Part shown: positions 18,009 to 25,620 of the stretch, in pieces
How positions within the stretch are numbered: the first letter of the stretch is position 1
Layout: the number at the start of each line of letters is the position of its first letter
From: Flavobacteriales bacterium
Lineage (GTDB): Bacteria > Bacteroidota > Bacteroidia > Flavobacteriales > Weeksellaceae
Assembly: GCA_020635515.1 (NCBI GenBank)
Contig: JACJZS010000002.1
Coordinates: 124,001-188,000, forward strand
Length of the DNA stretch: 64,000 nt
Direction of reading: 5' to 3'
Notes under the pieces: generated by a model
What the model was told of the DNA's origin: nothing
The model's database searches: none
Seen by the model: the letters and a program-made list of their open reading frames with translations, nothing else
Program-made: the position numbers and the translations under genes

Positions 18009-18144
18009 GAGTTTTATATTTAGTAAAACGGAAAAAGAAGAACTAAAAGTTCAATCTCTACCAAGGGTAACCAATATTTTTTCGGTTAGGCTAAATTATG
18101 AAAAAAAGTAGAATAGTTCAACTCCGAATTTCATCAATACACTG

Positions 18145-18769
18145 TTAGCGGTAGTCTTTATTAATAAATTCTATCCAAATATTTTTTAAGTCAAATTTAT
18201 CAATAGATATTTTTTTAGTTTTAATTTTTGATTCTTCGGGCATTTTCAGAAAAACCAGATTAACGCTATCTCCTTTTCCTAAGAATAGATATTTAATTTG
18301 ATATAAATATTCTTGTTTTAGTTCTTTTATCACAAACAAATTAGATTCATATAAATCTCTATCATAGTCATCAAAAAAAAATCTTTTCTCTTTATTTATC
18401 ATTTCAAAGTTACCATTACCAATTCTAATCGATTTTGTTTCAAATTTTTTAGAATTCGGATTGAAAAGATAAACAATTCTACTCCTTAAAAGCATACTTG
18501 ATAAATCATTATATCCATCATCATTATAATCATTTGAATAAGAAATCCCTCCATTTGGTATTTCAAAAACAAATAAATTATTTATCCATTTTTTTTTTAT
18601 CAAAACGTTGAACCACAATGTTACTTGAGTCTGTTTTAAACTTGTAATATCTAAAATGCTGTTTATTTACTTCAAAAGAAGTGTAAAAATCATTTTTCTT
18701 TTCATTTTTAATTTTGTTACAACTATACATCAAAATGCTCCCAATGATAATGAATAGGATATTTTTCAT
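18145..18769 (-). pseudogene. lipoprotein gene split by a frameshift in an A10 run
   Basis: Two overlapping frames on the minus strand form one protein. The 5' part (18769 to 18578) is MKNILFIIIGSILMYSC, a lipobox with Cys17, ending at DKKKMDK. The 3' part (to 18145) resumes as KKKWINNLFVFEIPNGG and contains DYNDDGYNDLSS, an FG-GAP-like acidic motif. They join if the ten-base A run (T run at 18589-18598 on the plus strand) had nine bases. The reconstructed product is ~207 aa. It could be a true pseudogene, a phase-variable surface lipoprotein, a slippage-rescued gene or a sequencing error. No function is recognised. Confidence 0.75.
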
Positions 18770-18809
18770 AAGATTACCGATTATACAAATATAAACTTAT
18801 AAAAACAAA

Positions 18810-18838
18810 AAAAGCTATCTAAAAAATAGATAGCTTTT
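18810..18838 (-). terminator. mdh terminator
   Basis: Twelve-bp perfect stem AAAAGCTATCTA / TAGATAGCTTTT with a 5-base loop, 22 bp past the mdh stop, followed by a T tract on the minus strand. Confidence 0.9.
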
Positions 18839-18860
18839 GAGATATTATAGGTGAAAAATC

Positions 18861-19787
18861 TTATAAACTAAGCTCATTATTCATATTACGAACTGCTTCT
18901 GCTGATTTAGCAAATTTCGCTTTTTCTTCGTCGTTTAAGTCTAACTCAATTACTTTTTCCCATCCGTTTTTACCAAGAACTACAGGAACTCCGATACAAA
19001 TATCAGATTGTCCGTATTCTCCTTCTAAATAAACAGAACAAGGAATTACTTTCTTTTCGTCACGTATAATAGCTTCTACAACTGCAGCTCCTGCAGCTCC
19101 TGGAGCATACCAAGCAGAAGTTCCTAAAAGTTTAGTAAGTGTTGCTCCTCCTACCATAGTATCAGCAGCTACTTTTTCTAATTCTTCTTGACTTAATACA
19201 TCAGAAACAGGAACATTTTGCCAAGTAGCTAAACGAGTAAGTGGAATCATAGTGGTGTCTCCGTGACCACCAATAACATTCGCTTGTAAATCTCCTTGAG
19301 AAACTCCCATTGCTAAAGATAAATACGTTTTGAATCTAGAAGAATCCAAAGCTCCTCCCATACCAATAATTTTATTTTTAGGTAAACCTGTAGATTTCAG
19401 TGCTAAATACGTCATGGTATCCATAGGATTAGAAATAACAACGATAATTGCATTTGGAGAATACTTTAAGATTTGTTCTGCAACATCTTTTACGATTCCT
19501 GCATTTATTCCTATAAGTTCTTCTCTTGTCATTCCTGGTTTTCTAGGAACTCCAGAAGTGATTACAGCAACATCTGTACCTGCAGTTACAGAATAATCTC
19601 CTGTAGAACCTGTTATCTTGGTATCAAACCCTAATAGAGAGGTTGTTTGTGTAAGATCCAATGCTTTTCCTTGTGCATATCCATCTTTGATGTCTACAAT
19701 TACTAATTCCTCACAAAGTTCTTTTCTAGCGATATTATCTGCACAGGTAGTTCCTACTGCTCCTGCACCTACAACGGTTACTTTCAT
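18861..19787 (-). CDS. mdh: malate dehydrogenase (LDH-like type)
   Basis: NAD-dependent oxidation of malate to oxaloacetate in the TCA cycle. The N-terminal dinucleotide fold is VTVVGAGAVGTTCADNIA. VPRKPGMTREELIGINAG carries the substrate-binding Arg, ISNPMDTMTYLALKSTG carries the conserved Asn, and the catalytic His is in VIGGHGDTTMIPL. Length 308 aa fits the tetrameric LDH-like MDH group common in Bacteroidetes. Promoter element TAAATTTG on the minus strand at 19822-19829; terminator downstream; monocistronic. Confidence 0.95.
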   Translation of the reverse strand: MKVTVVGAGAVGTTCADNIARKELCEELVIVDIKDGYAQGKALDLTQTTSLLGFDTKITGSTGDYSVTAGTDVAVITSGVPRKPGMTREELIGINAGIVKDVAEQILKYSPNAIIVVISNPMDTMTYLALKSTGLPKNKIIGMGGALDSSRFKTYLSLAMGVSQGDLQANVIGGHGDTTMIPLTRLATWQNVPVSDVLSQEELEKVAADTMVGGATLTKLLGTSAWYAPGAAGAAVVEAIIRDEKKVIPCSVYLEGEYGQSDICIGVPVVLGKNGWEKVIELDLNDEEKAKFAKSAEAVRNMNNELSL

Positions 19788-19942
19788 ATCTAATTAATTT
19801 TTGTAATTTTTAAATTCGTAGCAAATTTAAGTAATTAATTCTGATTAGGGAATATGTTTTATGTCATTTCTACATTAAAAAACACATATACATTAAATAA
19901 AAAATCCCTAATTTTGGAGATTATTAACTTTTAATTTCAAAA

Positions 19943-20119
19943 ATGAAATACATACTTGTCATACTTATTTTTTTATTGATTCGTTCTTTTTTAAAAAGTT
20001 ATTTTCGAGGGCAAACACCAACGGAAAAACCTACAATAAAAAAACAAAACTCAAACATCAAAAAAAACAAACAATGGGATGCAGAAACCATTGATTTCGA
20101 AGAAATAAAAGACAATTAA
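19943..20119 (+). CDS. small membrane protein, DUF4834-like
   Basis: A 58-residue ORF starting MKYILVILIFLLIRSFLKSY, one membrane helix, then a basic/hydrophilic tail ending DAETIDFEEIKDN. It lies 25 bp before the YfhO gene. I recall small DUF4834 proteins with exactly this design next to YfhO genes in flavobacteria. Function unknown; the hydrophobic start suggests an inner-membrane anchor with a cytoplasmic tail. Confidence 0.7.
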   Translation: MKYILVILIFLLIRSFLKSYFRGQTPTEKPTIKKQNSNIKKNKQWDAETIDFEEIKDN

Positions 20120-20144
20120 AATCGTTTATAACTTAAACTTTATC

Positions 20145-22682
20145 ATGAAAAAAATAACACCTTATATTTATATAGGAATATGCGTTGTTGCATTTGCTCT
20201 TATTTCTATCTCTTATTTTACACCTGTTCTTTCATCAAAAAGCATCATACAACCAGATATTGTAAATTATCGTGGTGGTGCTGAAGAACTCATAAAATAC
20301 AGAGATTCTCACGGAGAAGATACGTACTGGACGAATTCTATGTTTGGAGGAATGCCTACGTACCAAGCAGGTGCTCAATATCCTATGGATATACTTAAAT
20401 CAGTAGATGGATTTATTCGTTCATTTTTACCTCGCCCTGCGGATTATCTTTTTCTTTGTTTAGCAGGTTTCTTTTTTTTAGGAATGGTTCTTACTCGCAA
20501 CTGGAAATACGCTCTTTTGGGAGCTACCATGTTTGGGTTCTCTTCATACTTTTTTATTATTTTGGAAGCAGGACATAATGCAAAAGCTCATACCATTGCC
20601 TATTTTGCTCCTTTGCTTGCAGGAGTTTATCTCCTATTTAATAAAAAATACATTTGGGGATTCATAACTACTGTTCTCTTTTTTGGGTTAGAGCTTATGG
20701 CAAACCATCCGCAAATGACGTATTATCTTTTTTTTGCTATAGGTGCTTTCATTCTAGTTCAGTTTTTTTATTCAATTAAAGATAGAGAATTAAAGTCTTA
20801 TTTCACTTCCATTTTTCTATTTGTTATTGCTACGTTCTTAGCAATTGGAATGAATTCTTCTCGAATACTATCTACCTATGAATATTCCAAAGAAACCACA
20901 AGAGGAAAGTCAGAATTGGTAAAACAAGGAGAAGAAAATCCAAAATCAGGACTCAATAAAGATTACATTACCAACTGGAGTTATGGAAAATTAGAAACAC
21001 TTAACTTATTCATACCAAACTTTATGGGAGGTTCTAGTTCCGATGCAAACTTTCAACCCAAAGAACTGGAAAAAGCGATTCAAAAAAACATTAAATCACA
21101 AGAACAATACAACAAAATAACTCCTTACCTTTCTGGGAGTCCATATTGGGGAGAACAACCAGGAACCTCGCCTGCATACCAAGGTGCAATTGTTTGTTTT
21201 TTAACCATTATTGGTTTATTTTTTATTCCTTTTAAGCATAGAATTTGGCTTTTGGCATCAATCGTAATATCTATTTTACTTGCTTGGGGAAAGAACTTCA
21301 TGTTTCTGACTGACTTATTTATAGATTACGTTCCTTTTTATGATAAGTTTCGTGCAGTTTCTTCATTTATGGTAGTTCCAGAACTGCTTTTTCCTATTGT
21401 GGCAATGTTAGGAATGTATCATTACTTTACTTCTAGAAAATTAACCGCGAAATACAAAAGAAATATCCTAACTTATGTAGGAGGAGGAGTCTTAGCATTA
21501 TTAGCGTTATTTTATCTTTTAGGAAGGTATCTTTTTCCCTTTGCAAACGAAATGGAACTTGCAAATCTTCCTGATGTAATTTTAGAAGGAATTAAATCCG
21601 ATAGAATCACACTTTTTGATTCCGATGTTTTACGAACATTTATCTTCTGTGGAATTACACTTATTGTACTGTTTTTCTATGAAAATAGAAAATTGAAAGT
21701 TGATTACGTACTATACATAATTATAGCATTATCTTTAATTGACTTATGGAGTGTTGATAAACGCTTTTTAAACGATGAAAACTTTGTTTCTTCTAAATAC
21801 ATGAATAATTTATTTCCTACAGAAATAAATGAAAGTATGATAAAAGATGCGGAAGAAAATCCTGAATTACAACGAATTGTATACTTTGCTGGAATGAATA
21901 ATGTTCTAAATCAAATCAAAGAAAGAGATACAACTAACTATAGAGTTTTTAATACCACATACAGTCCTTTTAATGAGAATAACACTTCCTATTTTCATCA
22001 TTCTATAGGTGGATATCATGGAGCAAAATTAAGACGATACCAAGAACTAGTAGATAGATACTTTAATTTTTCGAGTGGAAATGTAAATATAGATGTGCTC
22101 AATATGCTCAATACAAAGTATATTCTACTTGGAAATCCTGCTGAGCCAGAAGTTGCACCCAATCCCGATGCAAATGGAAATGCTTGGTTTGTTTCAAAAT
22201 TAAAATTTGCAAAGAATGCAAACGAAGAACTGGATTTAATTGACAGCTTAGATTCCAAAAAAGAAGTAATCATTAGAAATGATAATTTGCCGTCTAATAC
22301 ACAGTACAAAAGTGATACCTTGGCTTTAATTAAATTAGAAAAATACGAACCTAATCATCTTACCTACAAATCACAAAGTTTAACCAAGCAGTTTGGTGTA
22401 TTTTCTGAAATATACTATCCTTATGGTTGGAAAGCATACATTGACGGAGAATTAACTCCGCATTATCGTGTAAACTATGTACTGCGAGGAATGGAAATCC
22501 CAAAAGGTATTCATAAAATTGAATTTGTATTTAATCCAAAAGTGGTGTATCAAGGAAAATTGATTACCGTTTCGTGTTTTATTTTATTCCTAATTCTTTC
22601 TATACTTGGAATCATCTGGAAAAACAAGGAACGAATCATTCCTGCTAAAAATGAAACAACTAAAAAAGCTGATGAATTATAA
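20145..22682 (+). CDS. YfhO-family multi-pass membrane protein
   Basis: 845-residue membrane protein with about a dozen hydrophobic segments in the first two thirds (for example at ~5-25, 98-115, 120-140, 170-190) and a large extracytoplasmic C-terminal domain before a last helix near 815-835. The YfhO family is GT-C-like and linked to sugar transfer onto envelope polymers in Gram-positives; its flavobacterial role is not established. FTDSxxY-like motifs include FVSSKYMNNLFPTE and GGYHGAKLRRYQELVD. It is co-transcribed with the DUF4834-like gene. Its stop codon lies in the loop of its own terminator hairpin. Confidence 0.85.
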   Translation: MKKITPYIYIGICVVAFALISISYFTPVLSSKSIIQPDIVNYRGGAEELIKYRDSHGEDTYWTNSMFGGMPTYQAGAQYPMDILKSVDGFIRSFLPRPADYLFLCLAGFFFLGMVLTRNWKYALLGATMFGFSSYFFIILEAGHNAKAHTIAYFAPLLAGVYLLFNKKYIWGFITTVLFFGLELMANHPQMTYYLFFAIGAFILVQFFYSIKDRELKSYFTSIFLFVIATFLAIGMNSSRILSTYEYSKETTRGKSELVKQGEENPKSGLNKDYITNWSYGKLETLNLFIPNFMGGSSSDANFQPKELEKAIQKNIKSQEQYNKITPYLSGSPYWGEQPGTSPAYQGAIVCFLTIIGLFFIPFKHRIWLLASIVISILLAWGKNFMFLTDLFIDYVPFYDKFRAVSSFMVVPELLFPIVAMLGMYHYFTSRKLTAKYKRNILTYVGGGVLALLALFYLLGRYLFPFANEMELANLPDVILEGIKSDRITLFDSDVLRTFIFCGITLIVLFFYENRKLKVDYVLYIIIALSLIDLWSVDKRFLNDENFVSSKYMNNLFPTEINESMIKDAEENPELQRIVYFAGMNNVLNQIKERDTTNYRVFNTTYSPFNENNTSYFHHSIGGYHGAKLRRYQELVDRYFNFSSGNVNIDVLNMLNTKYILLGNPAEPEVAPNPDANGNAWFVSKLKFAKNANEELDLIDSLDSKKEVIIRNDNLPSNTQYKSDTLALIKLEKYEPNHLTYKSQSLTKQFGVFSEIYYPYGWKAYIDGELTPHYRVNYVLRGMEIPKGIHKIEFVFNPKVVYQGKLITVSCFILFLILSILGIIWKNKERIIPAKNETTKKADEL

Positions 22683-22693
22683 CATCAGCTTTT
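22664..22693 (+). terminator. hairpin overlapping the end of the YfhO gene
   Basis: Eleven-bp perfect stem AAAAGCTGATG / CATCAGCTTTT whose 8-base loop contains the stop codon. The left arm is coding sequence. Only four T residues follow, so termination may be partial or the hairpin may protect the mRNA end. Confidence 0.6.
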
Positions 22694-22740
22694 AGTTATT
22701 TACATTAACTTTCTAAACAACGTATTAAATAGAAATGCTT

Positions 22741-22839
22741 CTACTGAAAATGTTGTAAAATATATCCATAGGTTTTTCCTAGAATGTAACCTAATACAAT
22801 AATGAATAGAATCAAATACCAAAATTTGCTTGTTTTCAT
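22741..22839 (-). CDS. 32-residue single-pass membrane peptide
   Basis: ATG to stop reads MKTSKFWYLILFIIVLGYI followed by LGKTYGYILQHFQ: one membrane helix and a short tail. It starts 30 bp after the stop of the exported protein of the sigma-factor operon, in the same direction, so it may be the last gene of that operon. No homologue is recognised. Coding status rests on the clean start, hydrophobic composition and position. Confidence 0.5.
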   Translation of the reverse strand: MKTSKFWYLILFIIVLGYILGKTYGYILQHFQ

Positions 22840-22869
22840 TTTAAATTATTTTGTTTAATCTATTGTAAA

Positions 22870-24036
22870 TCAATACTTATCTTTTTTCCAATTTCCTCCA
22901 GAAATAAAATTCGTAAGTTTAATACCAAAAGTAATTCCTTGGTTTCCAAAATTTTCAGAATTATGAAAATCCGTAAAATCTTTCTTTACAAATACTTCCC
23001 AGTTATTATACTTTAAAGCTAATTTTCCTCCAAAAATAAAGTCATTAAATCCATAATCTCCTCTGTTTTTACTTGTAATTGAGTTTCCGCTATCGTCGTA
23101 TTTTAGTTTTCTCATTTCGCCTATTTTTAAGCCTCCATACAAACCAAATGCAAGTCGTAATTTCCCTACTTCTTTGTAATCTAATAGGTTTTCTTTTGTA
23201 TTTTTCTTTCCAAAATCGTATTCTAATTCCAACGGAATTGTAAGATACGTAAGACGCATTTTTGATTTATCTAAATTAAATGGAGAAGTGGCAACCGAAA
23301 GCTCATTATTTGCATTTTTAGTAAATTCTAAGTTATCGCCAAGATGCAAATCTCTAAACATAACTCCTAAACCAAAAGAATAAATAAACGGAGAAGTAAA
23401 GTCGTTCATTCTTCGAGTATGTTTAAACTCAAAAGTATGTTCCAAGGAGCTTGAAAACCGAAGTGGAGAATCCGAAATGCTCCCGAGATTAAATTCATCG
23501 ACAAAGTTAGAAAATCCCACATAATAGTTTAGATTCCACCAAGGAACATATCGGTATTGGTTTTTGAGTTCTCTTAATCGTTCTTCTTCTGTCTTTTCAT
23601 AAAAACTTTTACGTACGGTTTTATTTATTTTTTGTTGTAACAGTTCACTGAAATCTCCTTCTATTTGAGCTACGTTTTCATTGATTTTAGTTGCATATTT
23701 TTCTGATAATTTCATTTTTATGCTATCAAATTCCGCATCAGAAAGTTCTTGTTTCTTTAACTTTTCTTCAGCAATACCAATTTCCATTTTCATAGAATCT
23801 TTGTAGCTATTGATAAGAGTTTCGGATTTATCTACAAATTTTTTAACTTTTTGGTCAAAAGAATCAGATTTACCACGCATATTTTCATACCATTCATCTC
23901 GTCTTTCTTGTTTAGTCATTTTTCGCTTCGATGCTTTCACCTCTACAATGCTGACCGAATCATTTTCTTGTTTTTCTTGTGCGTTAATGTTCATTACAAA
24001 AGCACATGTTACTAAAATTAAAATTACTTTTTTCAT
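22870..24036 (-). CDS. exported protein with coiled coil and probable beta-barrel domain
   Basis: 388 residues from the start MKKVILILVTCAFVMNINAQ, a standard signal peptide; an upstream in-frame ATG at 24060 would bury it and is not preferred. Residues ~30-140 are highly charged and helical. The remainder has alternating aromatic/hydrophobic strands (YVPWWNLNYYVGFSNFVDEF, SFGLGVMFRDLHLGDNLEF, ITFGIKLTNFISG) like an outer-membrane beta-barrel of the PorT/OmpA-like type. It lies directly after the ECF sigma and membrane-partner genes, so it is probably part of their regulon or envelope-sensing circuit. Confidence 0.72.
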   Translation of the reverse strand: MKKVILILVTCAFVMNINAQEKQENDSVSIVEVKASKRKMTKQERRDEWYENMRGKSDSFDQKVKKFVDKSETLINSYKDSMKMEIGIAEEKLKKQELSDAEFDSIKMKLSEKYATKINENVAQIEGDFSELLQQKINKTVRKSFYEKTEEERLRELKNQYRYVPWWNLNYYVGFSNFVDEFNLGSISDSPLRFSSSLEHTFEFKHTRRMNDFTSPFIYSFGLGVMFRDLHLGDNLEFTKNANNELSVATSPFNLDKSKMRLTYLTIPLELEYDFGKKNTKENLLDYKEVGKLRLAFGLYGGLKIGEMRKLKYDDSGNSITSKNRGDYGFNDFIFGGKLALKYNNWEVFVKKDFTDFHNSENFGNQGITFGIKLTNFISGGNWKKDKY

Positions 24037-24118
24037 TGTTTTTACTTTTAAATTATTCATTTCTTTTGCTGTTCCTTTTGTATGAAAAGGAATAAATTAG
24101 TTGTTTATTTAAGTGGAG

Positions 24119-24835
24119 TTATTTACTTAGTTGCTTATTAATTTCATCATAAATGATGTACGCAATTTTTGTTGTTTTTTGGTTTGGATTTCTTTCGTGG
24201 TACACTTCATTTTCTACCGAGAATAAAAGTAAATCAGGGTTTACATAGGATTTTGGTTTTTCTTTTGCTTTGTTTTCTGCAAGTTGAATTTCCTTAAAAT
24301 CTTTAAATCCCGCATCGTCTAGTACTAGAGAATCTTGAGAAATAAATTCATCTTCCTTAAGCAATGCTATTTCTGTATTTTTGTTTTTTACTTCTTCAAT
24401 TTTAGTAGTTTTTGCAACAAACTGAGTCTTTGTTACTTTTGGATTTTGGATTTCTTGTTTTACTATTTCATTCTTTTCAATGTCATCTATGTTTCCCAAA
24501 TTAGTCTCAACTATTTTTTCAACTTGTTTGTCAACGATTTCTACTTTTTCATTGTTCTTATCTAAATCAGAATCTATTTCTACATTTTGTTTATTTTCTT
24601 TTACAATTTGTGGTTTTTGAGCATCAAAATTAATTAAGTACATTACCGAAGAAAACAAAAGTAACGACGCTGCAATCCAAAACCATTTTCTAAAGTTCAC
24701 AACTTTGTTTTTGTTTTCTGCTACAGATTCTTTATCTAACATACTTTCTAAACGATTCCAAGCATTTTCTGATGGAACAATTTTTCTATTAGATAATTTA
24801 TCTTGAATTTTATTTTTAATTGTATCTTTTTTCAT
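24119..24835 (-). CDS. single-pass membrane protein, probable anti-sigma factor
   Basis: About 238 residues from MKKDTIKNKIQDKLSNRKI (an ATG at 24856 is also possible). A cytoplasmic N-terminal ~50 residues with PSENAWNRLESMLDKE is followed by one membrane helix (KWFWIAASLLLFSSVMYLI) and a charged periplasmic tail. This is the usual design of Bacteroidetes anti-sigma partners. The start overlaps the end of the sigma gene by about 20 bp, indicating translational coupling. No zinc-binding HxxxCxxC motif is present, so the redox-type ZAS mechanism is unlikely. Confidence 0.75.
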   Translation of the reverse strand: MKKDTIKNKIQDKLSNRKIVPSENAWNRLESMLDKESVAENKNKVVNFRKWFWIAASLLLFSSVMYLINFDAQKPQIVKENKQNVEIDSDLDKNNEKVEIVDKQVEKIVETNLGNIDDIEKNEIVKQEIQNPKVTKTQFVAKTTKIEEVKNKNTEIALLKEDEFISQDSLVLDDAGFKDFKEIQLAENKAKEKPKSYVNPDLLLFSVENEVYHERNPNQKTTKIAYIIYDEINKQLSK

Positions 24836-25391
24836 TTTGGTAGTTTTTTTGTTCACGAAAAAGATTTACTAACATTTTTTTTGCTTTCATCAGCTGAGTT
24901 TTCGATGTACTCTCAGAAATAGATAACATTTCTGCTATTTCTTTATGTTTATATTCCTCGATTACATATAAATTAAAAACTGCTCTATATCCGCTTGGCA
25001 ACTTATCCAGTAAACTTTGAATATCAAAATCAAGTTCTTGAATTTCTTCTAAATCGTCTTCTTCCTCATCAGGAATTAGTTCGTCTTTGTATTCTATTTC
25101 TTCTTTTTGTGTTCTAATGAAATCAATCGACTCATTAATCATTGCTCTCTTTGTATATGCTTGAATATTATCTACAACAATTCCTTGTTTTAATTTTTGA
25201 AAAATTTTGAAGAATGCTTTTATCATCACATCTTCTGCATAATGCAAATCCTTTATATAGGTTCTGCATACAGACAACATAGACGGAGAAAGCAAATCAA
25301 ACAATTCTTTTTGTGCGAATCTGTTATCCTTTTTAGCTTTTTCTACTAAATCTTTCAATTTTGTTTTATTATTCAGTGGAATTATTTTCAC
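24816..25391 (-). CDS. ECF RNA polymerase sigma factor
   Basis: 191-residue sigma-70 family factor with only regions 2 and 4. Region 2 includes DLLSPSMLSVCRTYIKDLHYAEDV, and region 4 is LDKLPSGYRAVFNLYVIEEY followed by the helix-turn-helix HKEIAEMLSISESTSKTQLMKAKKML. It heads an operon with a membrane partner that probably holds it inactive until an envelope signal arrives, and with an exported barrel-like protein. Target promoters cannot be told from the window. Confidence 0.92.
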   Translation of the reverse strand: MKIIPLNNKTKLKDLVEKAKKDNRFAQKELFDLLSPSMLSVCRTYIKDLHYAEDVMIKAFFKIFQKLKQGIVVDNIQAYTKRAMINESIDFIRTQKEEIEYKDELIPDEEEDDLEEIQELDFDIQSLLDKLPSGYRAVFNLYVIEEYKHKEIAEMLSISESTSKTQLMKAKKMLVNLFREQKNYQNEKRYN

Positions 25392-25448
25392 TTTATTTTG
25401 TCTTTCTAACCATAAGACGAATAAAATAAAAAAAGGTTGTCTATTGTA

Positions 25449-25616
25449 TTACTTTTTTTTGGAATCGTTCAAAATTTCGGAAGTTTCGCAACCGCACTTA
25501 GAACTGCATTTGGATTCTTTTTTAGAAGAAAAGCTATCTACAAATACATTTATAATGTTGTAGATAGAAAAAATAATTAAAGCCAAACAAAGCAAGTATT
25601 GTATCCAAATATACAT
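25449..25616 (-). CDS. FeoB-associated Cys-rich membrane protein
   Basis: A 55-residue ORF: one N-terminal membrane helix (MYIWIQYLLCLALIIFSIYN) and a cytosolic tail with CSSKCGC. This is the layout of the FeoB-associated Cys-rich proteins (FeoC-like in position). It starts 4 bp after the feoB stop and is clearly the third gene of the feo operon. The cysteines may bind iron or sense redox state; this is inference. Confidence 0.8.
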   Translation of the reverse strand: MYIWIQYLLCLALIIFSIYNIINVFVDSFSSKKESKCSSKCGCETSEILNDSKKK

Positions 25617-25620
25617 ATCT

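Noticed and set aside
18009..18144. Small hairpin GAACTAAAAGTTC after the polA start region
   Set aside because: Four to five base pairs only, no T tract; not distinguishable from chance in AT-rich DNA.
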